NCBI GenBank assembly: GCA_003281455.1
Contig: QCBX01000003.1
Location: forward strand, 42,613 to 106,612
DNA from: Prochlorococcus sp. AG-347-J21
GTDB taxonomy: Bacteria; Cyanobacteriota; Cyanobacteriia; PCC-6307; Cyanobiaceae
Direction of reading: 5' to 3'
Length of the DNA: 64,000 bases
Shown here one piece after another: positions 52,633-60,343 of this stretch; position 1 is the stretch's first letter; each line of letters begins with the position of its first letter. Under the pieces are notes generated by a model, which was not told the DNA's origin, did not search any database, and saw only the letters and a program-made list of their open reading frames with translations. The position numbers and the translations under genes are program-made.

Positions 52633-52851
52633 TTATTCTGCTTCTTCTTTAAATTCACTTGCGTTTAACTCTTCAGATTTTACTTCCTCTTCTTTTATTT
52701 CAACTACTTTTAACTTTGGGTCTTCCATTTTAACTTCAACTACTTTGGATGCTATAGATTCAAACTTTCCTTTAATAAAATTCACTATGAAAATTAATAT
52801 TGGAACATGGGCTAGACCACCCATTATGATTTTAGTTTCTGAATAATACAT
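52633..52851 (-). CDS. Membrane-anchored acidic protein (72 aa)
   Basis: A helix (GGLAHVPILIFIVNFIKGKF) precedes a strongly acidic tail with repeating Glu/Val (VEVKMEDPKLKVVEIKEEEV). The start could be MGG at about 52824. Unknown. Confidence 0.5.
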   Translation of the reverse strand: MYYSETKIIMGGLAHVPILIFIVNFIKGKFESIASKVVEVKMEDPKLKVVEIKEEEVKSEELNASEFKEEAE

Positions 52852-52938
52852 TCGTAAGTTAATGAGAACAGAAATATTTAAGCATAAATTTAATTTGATA
52901 ATTACTTATATTAAGTTGATATAAGAGGAAATAAATAA

Positions 52939-52978
52939 TTGACAGTCGTTCTAACATAGAGGGATAAAACCCTCTTTA
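52939..52978 (+). repeat. Dispersed hairpin element before 52983
   Basis: TTGACAGTCGTTCTAACATA is followed by hairpin GAGGG / CCCTC and a short T run. The plus-strand upstream region has no gene, so this copy cannot be the terminator of a known gene and may be an attenuator. Confidence 0.75.
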
Positions 52979-52982
52979 ATTT

Positions 52983-53243
52983 ATGAATACCTTAATAGTT
53001 TCTACTTTTGATTGTTCTTTTGAAGATTTCTATAAATTTGTAGCTGATTTCCACGAAAAGGAGGGACATAAATATGTCGAAGAATATGAACTCATCAAGG
53101 TAAATGAACATAAAAGTCATTTAATACTTAAAGTTAAAGATTTAGAAGGATTTGCTACTGCGACAAGTACTCCAGAGATGAAAAAGTGGGATAAAGAAAA
53201 TGGTTATAATGACATTTGTTATTCACTTACTCCTGTTAAATAA
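52983..53243 (+). CDS. Small alpha-beta protein (86 aa)
   Basis: NTLIVSTFDCSFEDFYKFVA, then DFHEKEGHKYVEEYELIKVN and MKKWDKENGYNDICYSLTP. The layout suits a small ferredoxin-like dimeric fold similar to the DUF3764/DUF3303 proteins, but I cannot assign it. First gene of a tight three-gene set. Confidence 0.65.
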   Translation: MNTLIVSTFDCSFEDFYKFVADFHEKEGHKYVEEYELIKVNEHKSHLILKVKDLEGFATATSTPEMKKWDKENGYNDICYSLTPVK

Positions 53244-53244
53244 A

Positions 53245-53619
53245 TTGAAATGCTTATTTCTTTTACCTCTTTTATTTGGTTTTATTCCTAAAGCTAATGC
53301 AGGTATATATATTTATCCTTTTTTTAATCAAGGAATAGAAGTTCGTTGTGCAGATAATGAACCAAAACATTTAATTTCATTTAAAGCTGGCAGGGTTATG
53401 AAATTTGAAGATGATGGTGAAGAAAAATACAAATTCCCTAAAACTTATCTTTATCCTGAAAAACCTAACGATAAGTATTCATATTTTCCTAGTACGACAG
53501 GCTCAAAATGTAGTTATAGAAAATTGAGTAAAAAAGAAAAAAAGTTCTACATTAAAAAAGCATTTAAAACTTGTATCGCTACAAAAGAAATAAAAGAAAG
53601 CTGCTATGGGTGGAATTAA
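53245..53619 (+). CDS. Secreted small protein (124 aa)
   Basis: TTG at 53245, 1 bp after the upstream stop, gives a clean signal peptide (KCLFLLPLLFGFIPKANAGI). An upstream ATG at 53200 would overlap the previous gene. The mature part has Cys in EVRCADNEPKH, SKCSYRK, KTCIATKEIKESC. Probably disulfide-bonded in the periplasm. Confidence 0.65.
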   Translation: MKCLFLLPLLFGFIPKANAGIYIYPFFNQGIEVRCADNEPKHLISFKAGRVMKFEDDGEEKYKFPKTYLYPEKPNDKYSYFPSTTGSKCSYRKLSKKEKKFYIKKAFKTCIATKEIKESCYGWN

Positions 53620-53871
53620 ATGAAACGCTTTCAACTACCAAAAAATAAAGTTACTCAAGTTGCAATTAATGTTGCCTTTATAGTTATTTGGGAAGAGTTA
53701 GCAGGTTTAATAGTCGAAATAATTTGGAAAACGATAGGTGAACTTGAGTTTTTCAATCAAGACTCATTCCTAGTATTAATTACAGAAATTTTATTCTTGA
53801 TTTTACCTATTTTGTCTTTCACTTATTGGATATGGTGGGGTAAAAACTTTATGGCAAAAAAGATTAAATGA
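53620..53871 (+). CDS. Two-span membrane protein (83 aa)
   Basis: Starts directly after the previous stop (0 bp). Helices at VAINVAFIVIWEELAGLIVE and FLVLITEILFLILPILSFTY; end WWGKNFMAKKIK. Unknown function. Confidence 0.6.
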   Translation: MKRFQLPKNKVTQVAINVAFIVIWEELAGLIVEIIWKTIGELEFFNQDSFLVLITEILFLILPILSFTYWIWWGKNFMAKKIK

Positions 53872-53877
53872 CGCTTA

Positions 53878-54102
53878 CTAATTTTTTATAACACCAGCTA
53901 CTTTTTCTTCCGCTAGTCGTTTTTTTAGAATTGAATAATTTTGTGAAGCCCATTTTCGAGAAATATCAAATTCAGCATCTAACTTCTCTCTAAGTAATTT
54001 ACTAATTTTAAATACTTCTACGAAGCCTAGATAAATTATTACCAGAATCTTAGTTATGTTTACTGCAACTTCCGTTATCTTTTCAATTTTTTGATCTTGC
54101 AT
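53878..54102 (-). CDS. Small membrane-associated protein (74 aa)
   Basis: A hydrophobic stretch (ITKILVIIYLGFVEVFKI) is followed by a charged helical part SKLLREKLDAEFDISRKWAS, QNYSILKKRLAEEKVA. Convergent with the previous gene, 6 bp between stops. Confidence 0.55.
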   Translation of the reverse strand: MQDQKIEKITEVAVNITKILVIIYLGFVEVFKISKLLREKLDAEFDISRKWASQNYSILKKRLAEEKVAGVIKN

Positions 54103-54355
54103 TTGAATTTATTGAAGCCCATTAAAATTAACAGTTGTAAGAAATTATGCAAATTAATTAGAGAAAAAATCTTATGGGTGTGATCATCATTTTTATTGTT
54201 TACTGTCTTAAGTTGAGAAAGGAGCGCTAGATGTAAATAAAAACTAAATATAAGTAGATACATACTGCGATATGCTGTCTATAATAAAGTCCACTAACTT
54301 ACTTATATCCTAGTTATAGCTTGATTTTATTGGATATTCTTAAATGATCAAAGGA

Positions 54356-54401
54356 GTGCTTTGGGAGCACTATATCGAAGATTTGAATCCTGTCGCCCCG
54401 A
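54356..54401 (+). repeat. tRNA-Pro 3' fragment, plus strand (scar f)
   Basis: GTGCTTTGGGAGCACTATAT, then CGAAGATTTGAATCCTGTCG and CCCCGA. It keeps the acceptor 3' strand and anticodon loop. The only copy on the plus strand, so an inversion or an opposite insertion is implied. Confidence 0.75.
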
Positions 54402-54424
54402 CTCTTAAAAACCAAGTCATACTA

Positions 54425-54449
54425 GCGAGTTACCTAGACTCGCTTTTTT
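54425..54449 (+). terminator. Intrinsic terminator after scar f
   Basis: GCGAGT (54425-54430) pairs with ACTCGC (54438-54443) and six T follow. It stands 24 bp past the tRNA fragment, where a tRNA terminator would be. Confidence 0.85.
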
Positions 54450-54474
54450 GTTGGGGAAATTGACATCCCACCTC

Positions 54475-54496
54475 TGATGTCAATTTGATGTCAAAA
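54475..54496 (+). repeat. 11-bp direct repeats next to scar f
   Basis: TGATGTCAATT and TGATGTCAAAA follow each other exactly. An inverted copy TTGACAT lies at 54460-54466. As with most scars, the repeats are on the 3' side of the tRNA fragment. Confidence 0.75.
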
Positions 54497-54601
54497 TATA
54501 TTTTGAAAGTAATAATAAATTAATTGAAAATACATTTTGACTATAAAGAATGGACGAATTATCTAATCGATATTTAAAAAATAAATTTATTCTCCTACTC
54601 C

Positions 54602-54635
54602 TGTAGTCGTGTAGTAACTGTAGTCAGGTGTAGTC
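54602..54635. repeat. Four direct copies of TGTAGT
   Basis: TGTAGT at 54602, 54610, 54619 and 54629 (steps 8, 9, 10). No tRNA fragment adjoins it. It overlaps the end of the 56-aa gene by two bases. Confidence 0.6.
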
Positions 54636-54804
54636 AGTAATGAAAAAAAGGAATCTCCTCAACTTGTCTTGGAGCATAATCACAAATGCCGAATTGCATA
54701 CATTCCATTTGATCATCAGATAGTTTTTTTTCAACTGAGAACATATCAAGCCAATTATCAACTACTTTTTGAAGTTTATGTTTAATAGGATTTCCGCAAG
54801 TCAT
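54634..54804 (-). CDS. Small protein with strong ribosome-binding site (56 aa)
   Basis: A 56-residue soluble protein: GNPIKHKLQKVVDNWLDMFS, then SDDQMECMQFGICDYAPRQV. AAAGGAGG stands 7 bp before the ATG, a Shine-Dalgarno stronger than that of most genes here. Unknown function. Confidence 0.7.
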   Translation of the reverse strand: MTCGNPIKHKLQKVVDNWLDMFSVEKKLSDDQMECMQFGICDYAPRQVEEIPFFHY

Positions 54805-55089
54805 AATTAACCTCCTTTGATCTACTAGTTATCTAGTATCAGTCACATATAAAAATCAAGAGTGCTAATACTTAAAAAATTAAGAGGACATTAATTTGCC
54901 CTCTTCAAGCCGTATACACCTCTCTGTCCACAAAGTCGATGAAGTGCTTTTGACTCCTGTATTATTTTTACTTCAAATGAATTCAAAAAGATAGTCGTGA
55001 CAACCACAAAGCACTTTTACTCGAGTAATAATACTCTATGAATTTCAAGTAAAAAGGAGGACAATATAGTTATAGATCTAGGAGGTCTT

Positions 55090-55272
55090 ATGAAACTATT
55101 TAATCAATTTAACATTCTTCCAAGATACTTAACGGCGTTTAATTATGCAGGATTAAACCTTAACGAAACTCCAAAAGAACTTGAGAAATGTACTCCAGAG
55201 TTTCAAAACTTTTGGGAGAAAGAATGTAGAGAACATCCAACAAATCAAAATTGTTTAATTTACTGTGATTAA
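55090..55272 (+). CDS. Small Cys-containing protein with strong ribosome-binding site (60 aa)
   Basis: A 60-residue soluble protein: FNILPRYLTAFNYAGLNLNE, then TPEFQNFWEKECREHPTNQN and CLIYCD. AGGAGG stands 6 bp before the ATG, and a second AAGGAGG lies 36 bp further up. Unknown function. Confidence 0.7.
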   Translation: MKLFNQFNILPRYLTAFNYAGLNLNETPKELEKCTPEFQNFWEKECREHPTNQNCLIYCD

Positions 55273-55312
55273 GTTATTAATTTTTATTATTTAATTAAAT
55301 AAGGAGGTTTTT

Positions 55313-55465
55313 ATGAAATTAACTACACCATTCACAATCCTCAAGCAAAACTTCCGAGAAATGGATTTTATCAAGGAAGCAATTAACAACAAAAGATTAG
55401 CGACTGAAAGATTGCATGAAGATTATAGAAAAATGTATAAAAACCACCAATTTGCTTATTATTAA
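55313..55465 (+). CDS. Small basic protein with strong ribosome-binding site (50 aa)
   Basis: A 50-residue soluble protein: TPFTILKQNFREMDFIKEAI, then NNKRLATERLHEDYRKMYKN. AAGGAGG lies 5 bp before the ATG. Same strand, 40 bp after the previous gene. Confidence 0.65.
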   Translation: MKLTTPFTILKQNFREMDFIKEAINNKRLATERLHEDYRKMYKNHQFAYY

Positions 55466-55468
55466 TTA

Positions 55469-55582
55469 ATGGAATTTTTAAATGAGCTTTGGAATAATCA
55501 ACCAAATATACTTATTGGAGCAGGTATAGCAACATTAGTATTCTTAGGGATTTATATAAAATTACTCGATATTTATCAATGA
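55469..55582 (+). CDS. Single-span membrane microprotein (37 aa)
   Basis: A 37-residue frame, FLNELWNNQPNILIGAGIAT, then LVFLGIYIKLLDIYQ. Its start is 3 bp after the previous stop and its stop overlaps the next ATG (ATGA). Confidence 0.55.
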   Translation: MEFLNELWNNQPNILIGAGIATLVFLGIYIKLLDIYQ

Positions 55583-55626
55583 AAATTAACTCGCAAGGGT
55601 GGAGCTTAATTTTTAGTATTGGTTAA
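55579..55626 (+). pseudogene. Truncated KINSQGW micro-ORF
   Basis: A 15-residue frame KINSQGWSLIFSIG with its ATG overlapping the previous stop. It ends early: the following DNA still resembles the tail of the 24-residue copy at 60532, but a stop and frame shift cut it. Confidence 0.5.
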
Positions 55627-55648
55627 ATTATTGTTTATTAGTTATTTA

Positions 55649-55906
55649 ATGGAGAAATTAGAGAAATTTACCCTGATAAATAAAGATAGATCCAGAATTA
55701 AAGTATTTGAACCATTTGAAGATATATCTAAACCATCTCCTTCGATAGATGCAATGATGATTTCTTACGGATGCGTTTATAAACGATCAAGTAAACCAGT
55801 AATGAAAGGTAGCAGGGTAGAAACTGTTGAGGCTGCAAGAAAAGAATATAAGGAACTACTAAACGAAGGTTGGAAGAAAACTTCTATATTTAATAGCTAT
55901 TTTTAA
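55649..55906 (+). CDS. DUF1651-like small protein (85 aa)
   Basis: Start at ATG 55649 (EKLEKFTLINKDRSRIKVFE). C-terminal part SSKPVMKGSRVETVEAARKE, YKELLNEGWKKTSIF is DUF1651-like and nearly the same as the truncated copy at 43372. Function unknown. Confidence 0.75.
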   Translation: MEKLEKFTLINKDRSRIKVFEPFEDISKPSPSIDAMMISYGCVYKRSSKPVMKGSRVETVEAARKEYKELLNEGWKKTSIFNSYF

Positions 55907-56044
55907 TAGCCAATATTGTTCTTAGGGTTAGTTATAAAAATAATTAGATTTAAGACTAGGTTCGCAGGTAAATTTAAAGGCTTCAAAAGTAGTAAAGCCA
56001 TGCCCTGAGTTATGTTAAAACCTTTCTCTTCCAAAATTGCAAAG

Positions 56045-56311
56045 TTAGGCAGCATCATATTCTTCATCTGCTAGCTCTCTCATAAATCTTTTATCTGTTA
56101 AGTATTCGTCTATAAGGTCTGCTGCCATCAGTATCTCAGCAGTAGGTTCTTTTAGATCGTTGTCTAATAAGTAATTGTCTAAAAGCTCTAGATTGCTATT
56201 TTCTTTTTCGCTGTCTAATAGCTCTCTTATGAGGTTATATACAAGCTTTTTATCGTACCCACTTTCTCTAATTTCTTTCATCATTTCGTATGGAATTTTC
56301 ATAATCTTCAA
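56045..56311 (-). CDS. Small acidic helical protein (88 aa)
   Basis: An 88-residue protein: IPYEMMKEIRESGYDKKLVY, NLIRELLDSEKENSNLEL, then AADLIDEYLTDKRFMRELAD. Mostly helix. Its upstream region (56325-56369) is shared with the small ORF at 37146. Unknown. Confidence 0.65.
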   Translation of the reverse strand: MKIMKIPYEMMKEIRESGYDKKLVYNLIRELLDSEKENSNLELLDNYLLDNDLKEPTAEILMAADLIDEYLTDKRFMRELADEEYDAA

Positions 56312-56405
56312 CCCCTATGTGACAGTTTTTTAGAGCTATTTAATTCAAAGTAACACTTCTATGATTGACAACCAACCTAGAATTAAATTCAAAGATTTTA
56401 ATTAG

Positions 56406-56570
56406 ATGCCTAGTCCGCACGTCATACAAATTTTGAGATCAAAAACACGTTTGAGCGATGAAGAAATAGGTTCAGCTTTCCCTCTCTCAGATTCTGATCT
56501 TCCAGCGGGATGGACTGAGGAAAGTCCTACAGTAATTGGTTACGATATTGGTTTAATTTATTCTTTTTAG
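56406..56570 (+). CDS. Small soluble protein (54 aa)
   Basis: A 54-residue frame: PSPHVIQILRSKTRLSDEEI, then GSAFPLSDSDLPAGWTEESP. Good composition for a protein. Function unknown. A hairpin element follows 45 bp after it. Confidence 0.65.
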   Translation: MPSPHVIQILRSKTRLSDEEIGSAFPLSDSDLPAGWTEESPTVIGYDIGLIYSF

Positions 56571-56614
56571 AAAAAATATTCAGCTTATCTACCATCGACC
56601 CTATACTTTTATTG

Positions 56615-56659
56615 ATTGACAGTCGATCTAAACTTAGAGGGATAAGACCCTCTTTTTTA
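56615..56659 (+). repeat. Dispersed hairpin element before 56699
   Basis: ATTGACAGTCGATCTAAACT, then TAGAGGGATAAGACCCTCTT with T tail. This copy gives the clearest consensus: TTGACAGTCGATCTAAA, 3-4 bases, GAGGG / CCCTC stem, T run. Confidence 0.8.
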
Positions 56660-56698
56660 TTGAAAAATTAATAAGATAATCAAAACTACTTTTTATTC

Positions 56699-57088
56699 AT
56701 GACAAATTTTGGAGCAGATACACCTTTTATCCTTCTAGCAAAAATCACAGTAAAAGAAGATAAAGTTTCTGAGTATTTAGAACTTGCAGAGAAAACAGAT
56801 AAAGCCGTTGAGGCTGTTGAGCCAGGGATGTTACATCATACTTTTGATCAGGATCCAGAAAATCCTCTTATATTTGTATGGTCTGAGGCTTATAAAAATG
56901 ATGAAGCTTTTATTACTCACTTGGCTAATCCAGCAATAGGTGAATATTTACAAGAGCATCCAAAACTTGCGGATGATTTTACTGTTGAAGTATATGGAAC
57001 AGTTGGTGATAAATGTCTCGAAGTAATGAAAGGAACAGGTGTTCCCTTTAAAGTCTTTAGGTCAAAATTAGGCTATAGCAGACTCTAA
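56699..57088 (+). CDS. Antibiotic biosynthesis monooxygenase (ABM)-domain protein
   Basis: A 129-residue protein with ABM fold features: FILLAKITVKEDKVSEYLEL, then AVEPGMLHHTFDQDPENPLI, FVWSEAYKNDEAFITHLANP. The family is dimeric alpha-beta barrels acting as monooxygenases or heme/quinone-related enzymes. Substrate unknown. Confidence 0.8.
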   Translation: MTNFGADTPFILLAKITVKEDKVSEYLELAEKTDKAVEAVEPGMLHHTFDQDPENPLIFVWSEAYKNDEAFITHLANPAIGEYLQEHPKLADDFTVEVYGTVGDKCLEVMKGTGVPFKVFRSKLGYSRL

Positions 57089-57097
57089 TGAAATACG

Positions 57098-57141
57098 ATT
57101 GACAGTCGATCTAAATTAAGGAGCAGTTAGCTCCTTTTTTA
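57098..57141 (+). repeat. Dispersed hairpin element between convergent genes
   Basis: ATTGACAGTCGATCTAAATT, then perfect stem AAGGAGC / GCTCCTT and six T. It serves as terminator of the ABM gene and touches the end of the DsrE-like gene. Confidence 0.8.
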
Positions 57142-57516
57142 ATAGCAAAGTACGCTATCCGCTTTAATTGATTCTTCAACTAGAACATCCGGCATCACAA
57201 ACTCTGCTGAATATCCATCTAGAAGCTTCTCATCGTAACCCCTAGATTTAGCAGACATACCTGAAACATATATTGTAACTTTTGATTTCTTCAAATTTTG
57301 AAGATGTTCGTATAAATCTCCAGTACCTTGACCAACTATTTCACCAGCTTTTTTGCAATCTAATATTTGTACTCCGTCTCCTGCTAGAAAAAGAGTTACT
57401 TTATGATCGTTTTTTTCTGCAGTAAGGGCAACCAATAAACCTAAAGTTACTTTATCTTTGGATTCTAAACCGCTGTAAATATGAACTAACACTGTATTGT
57501 CGGTAATGATAGACAT
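57139..57516 (-). CDS. DsrE/F-like protein
   Basis: A 125-residue protein: TVLVHIYSGLESKDKVTLGL, LVALTAEKNDHKVTLFLAGD, then KKSKVTIYVSGMSAKSRGYD. It has the DsrE fold order. The CxxxC of sulfur-transfer members is not clear; one Cys (ILDCKKAG) fits. Possibly a sulfur relay or a nonenzymatic regulator. Confidence 0.75.
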   Translation of the reverse strand: MSIITDNTVLVHIYSGLESKDKVTLGLLVALTAEKNDHKVTLFLAGDGVQILDCKKAGEIVGQGTGDLYEHLQNLKKSKVTIYVSGMSAKSRGYDEKLLDGYSAEFVMPDVLVEESIKADSVLCY

Positions 57517-57715
57517 TTAATACTCCCGAAATTTTTGTTTTTATATCTTAAATAAAATCTATTATCATTAGCTGTTTTTTTGTGAAACGCTTACTACTTG
57601 CATAAAAAAAGGGACGACAGAAAAAACCCTTGAAAGTTACGCCATAAGTCGGGCAGAACCTAATACCAAATTTACTTCTAAAGTTGTACCAACTATTTTG
57701 GAGAAAATAACTTTT

Positions 57716-57750
57716 GGGTGCAATTTTGGTGCAACCTTTTTTGGGTGTAA
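57716..57750 (-). repeat. Triple direct repeats next to scar g
   Basis: GGTGCAA at 57717 and 57728, GGTGTAA at 57744: steps of 11 and 16 bp, the same spacing as next to scar e. It lies 35 bp from the acceptor end of the tRNA fragment. Confidence 0.75.
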
Positions 57751-57784
57751 TTTATTATTAGCTGAGAGTAACTGATATAACTGA

Positions 57785-57830
57785 TCGGGGCGACTGGATT
57801 CGAACCTGCGACCTAGTGCTCCCAAAGCAC
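57785..57830 (-). repeat. tRNA-Pro 3' fragment (scar g)
   Basis: On the minus strand: GTGCTTTGGGAGCACTAGGT, then CGCAGGTTCGAATCCAGTCG and CCCCGA. The best-kept copy, with only one change in the T stem. No D arm or 5' acceptor strand upstream. Confidence 0.85.
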
Positions 57831-57931
57831 TCGATCAGCAAATTGCGACAGCACCCATTAGAACTAAGTGAGGCTATAACTTTAGTTTGAAATATTTGTT
57901 ATCAAGATGAGTCTCAAGCATTGTCCTATAT

Positions 57932-57994
57932 GCAGCAAAGTGTTGCAAAGTTAAGCATTTGATCGCCCGAGGATCGCCCGCTTGCGACCTAGTG
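57932..57994 (-). repeat. ATCGCCC direct-repeat module with tRNA scrap
   Basis: GCAGCAAAGTGTTGCAAAG precedes GATCGCCCGAG and GATCGCCCGCT (11-bp step). Directly after comes TGCGACCTAGTG, 12 bp of tRNA-Pro. Same order as at 45132 and 60848. Confidence 0.65.
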
Positions 57995-58008
57995 TCTTTT
58001 AAATGTAT

Positions 58009-58731
58009 TTATAAATGTAATCCAAATCCATTTTTTTTCTTTTCTAATTGATATCCAGCTCGTACGAATTGAGTATTATCAGTCCCTACATCATAGAGAG
58101 TATAGTTTTTACCTGCTCCAACACCTATTACAGCTTTTTGAGGAACCTTCTGCTCTTTCTTATGATTTCCGGCTAAATCCTGTACTTCCGAATGAACTAT
58201 CCCCTCTGTTAATTCCAAATGAAATTGTTGTGTACTTCTCGCAGTAAATAATCTGTTTACTTGAAGACGTGTAAGTCTATCAAGGAGTGTTAAAGGCGGG
58301 GTATCTAATGTTAAATCGTCGCCAACATCTTTCGAGCTCCCGTGAATTAAACCACAGTCAAGTTCAACAAATCCAAATTGAAGTGATGCTATCCAATCAA
58401 GAAATGATTTATCAACAGCATTTATTAGAGATTTGACTACTTCTTCACCTTTATTTATTCTCAAGGCTTCAGCTCTTTGATTGCCACGGTAACCACTTTC
58501 TAAGAGAATTTGTTCTTCCCACCAACCATATATACACCATGGTTGTAAATCATTACTTTTTGGATTAATTAATCTATGTAGAAGCTTATTACAGTTTTTT
58601 TCAGGGCCTATCATATCCCCTAAAACAAAAAGGGTTATGTTCCCAGGAGTTTTTTTTAAATCTTTTTGAATAAGTTCATAAGTATCTAAATCCCCTTTTA
58701 GCCCACTTATAAGTGCCCAGCGTTCTATCAT
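58009..58731 (-). CDS. Divergent metallophosphoesterase-like protein
   Basis: A 240-residue protein. Only part of the phosphoesterase motifs remain: SGLKGDLDTYELIQ (for D-x-H), LFVLGDMIGPEKN (for GDxxG), YGWWEEQIL (for GNHD/E) and LIHGSSKDVGDD. Most metal ligands are changed, so it may not be catalytic. Its start overlaps the upstream stop by 4 bp (ATGA). Confidence 0.65.
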   Translation of the reverse strand: MIERWALISGLKGDLDTYELIQKDLKKTPGNITLFVLGDMIGPEKNCNKLLHRLINPKSNDLQPWCIYGWWEEQILLESGYRGNQRAEALRINKGEEVVKSLINAVDKSFLDWIASLQFGFVELDCGLIHGSSKDVGDDLTLDTPPLTLLDRLTRLQVNRLFTARSTQQFHLELTEGIVHSEVQDLAGNHKKEQKVPQKAVIGVGAGKNYTLYDVGTDNTQFVRAGYQLEKKKNGFGLHL

Positions 58732-59543
58732 CTTTCACAAACATGAGAAGCATCTTCAGCTCTTTCAGCAAATTCAAATCCGTTTTTTAAACGCCATGCA
58801 AAAATCGGGGGAAGACCAGCATTTATTATTGCTTTGCAGGTAAGTTCGATATCGTATTCAACTTCTCTAATTTTTACGTCATTAGTGATGTCGTTATAAA
58901 CCACATAAGTAGCTTTAGTTCCTCCATGCCGTGGTTCTCCCACTGAACCTGCATTTACTATTCTTCGCATCGGCAAATTCATTTCTTTCTTTTGAATATC
59001 TTTCGAACCACTGTTTTTGACCTTTACGGCAATTGAACCATTTGCTAGTTCACGTATATAAGGTTGATGAGTATGTCCACAAAATAGAATCTCAGCTTTG
59101 GCATTTTCAACTCTCTCAAGAGCTGCGAATGCATCCATATCGGGCAGCAGATATTCATGTTGACTATTAGGACTTCCATGAACAAAAAGACATTTATCCT
59201 TGCGAATTGAGTAGGGTAAATTAGCTAAAAAATCCTTATTTTCTTTTGTCAATTTTTCTGTAGTCCATTGATGAGCGAAATGACCTCTCTTTTCAGCAAC
59301 CTGAGAAGGGTAACTACAATCGCAGGCATCTAATCCATCAACTACATCTTCGTCCCAACAACCCTGACAAGTGGCAATTTTTTTATCTTTGATTAACTCA
59401 ATAACCTCATTAGGTTGAGGACCATAACCTACTAAATCTCCAAGGCAGGTAATATTCGTAATCCCTTGTAATTCAATATCTTTTAATACGGCCTCTACCG
59501 CAGGTAGATTTGCATGTAAACATGAAATAACAGCTTGATTCAT
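58728..59543 (-). CDS. Metallophosphoesterase
   Basis: A 271-residue protein: ISCLHANLPAVEAVLKDIEL, CLGDLVGYGPQPNEVIELI, LFVHGSPNSQHEYL, ILFCGHTHQPYIREL and NAGSVGEPRHGGTKATY. GD and GHTH motifs are intact, but the first Asp (D-x-H) reads Cys and GNHD/E reads GCWDE. COG0639/YfcE-like. Lies 6 bp after the GTPase gene. Confidence 0.8.
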   Translation of the reverse strand: MNQAVISCLHANLPAVEAVLKDIELQGITNITCLGDLVGYGPQPNEVIELIKDKKIATCQGCWDEDVVDGLDACDCSYPSQVAEKRGHFAHQWTTEKLTKENKDFLANLPYSIRKDKCLFVHGSPNSQHEYLLPDMDAFAALERVENAKAEILFCGHTHQPYIRELANGSIAVKVKNSGSKDIQKKEMNLPMRRIVNAGSVGEPRHGGTKATYVVYNDITNDVKIREVEYDIELTCKAIINAGLPPIFAWRLKNGFEFAERAEDASHVCER

Positions 59544-59549
59544 TTTTAG

Positions 59550-60332
59550 TTAATTTCGAGAAGTTTGTAATTGTGAATTTCTAAGTGTGGCTTGATGATG
59601 ATCTAGAACAGCATCACTTAGAAGGCAATTATTGATAGTAGATTTTATTAATTGGAAGTTTAAGTTTTTTCCCTGTATGACAATTTCAGAGTGTCTTTCT
59701 GGTCTTCCATTAAGAGGAGCAACTTGATTTAAGGTTTGATATTGAGATCCTTTCTGAGTCACTATCCAGTTAAACAAGATATAACGACCATCTGGTAAGT
59801 TCATTAATGCTTTTGCTCTATATACGTCTCCATAAGCACCGTTCACTAATTCAAACCAAAAAGTATTTAAGCTTGCAGGATCCCAAATATTTTTATTGAG
59901 GTCAATACTACATGATTCAATTGCTTTAAAATCTAAAGTATCCTTAATTGGTAATTCTAGATCTCTGCCAAAATGCAAATATTTATTTGGTTGAAGATTA
60001 TAAATTTCAAGCTCTTTTATCAACCTCAGATCAATTCCACTAATACCCTGAAATTTAGGTATGAAAAATTGAGGAAATTCAATAATAATTAAAATGTTCT
60101 CTTTCTCTGCCTCTAAGAGCGATTTTGAACTTGATAAATCTAATAAATTAGGAATTTGATCTTTCAAAAAAGCAAAATCAATTTTTGAATTTATTGCTTG
60201 CTCTAAATTAATTTCTGAATATCCGCCAAGACGTACATAACCACAATTTCCAGAGTGATTCTTAAAAGTATTCAGTATCCAACTTGTCTTGCCGCATCCA
60301 GGAGGCCCTGATATTATCCAAGTCTGACTCAT
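59550..60332 (-). CDS. COG0523/CobW-like P-loop protein
   Basis: A 260-residue protein. Walker A is ISGPPGCGKTSWIL (residues 7-20), and ENILIIIEFPQFFIPKF is a Walker B-like strand. The C-terminus NLNFQLIKSTINNCLLSDAV resembles the CobW C-terminal domain. The CxCC metal motif of COG0523 is not seen. First gene of a three-gene operon, with a Fur/Zur-like box upstream. It may be a metal chaperone; that is inference. Confidence 0.65.
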   Translation of the reverse strand: MSQTWIISGPPGCGKTSWILNTFKNHSGNCGYVRLGGYSEINLEQAINSKIDFAFLKDQIPNLLDLSSSKSLLEAEKENILIIIEFPQFFIPKFQGISGIDLRLIKELEIYNLQPNKYLHFGRDLELPIKDTLDFKAIESCSIDLNKNIWDPASLNTFWFELVNGAYGDVYRAKALMNLPDGRYILFNWIVTQKGSQYQTLNQVAPLNGRPERHSEIVIQGKNLNFQLIKSTINNCLLSDAVLDHHQATLRNSQLQTSRN

Positions 60333-60343
60333 AAAAAACTACC

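Noticed and set aside
54075..54263. 62-codon minus-strand frame
   Set aside because: It overlaps the 74-aa gene at 53878-54102 and lacks a good start; the overlap and Asn/Leu-rich text suggest chance.
57637..57825. 62-codon minus-strand frame (LHPKKVAPKLHPK)
   Set aside because: It reads through scar g and the GGTGCAA repeats. The repeated residues come from the DNA repeats, not from a protein.
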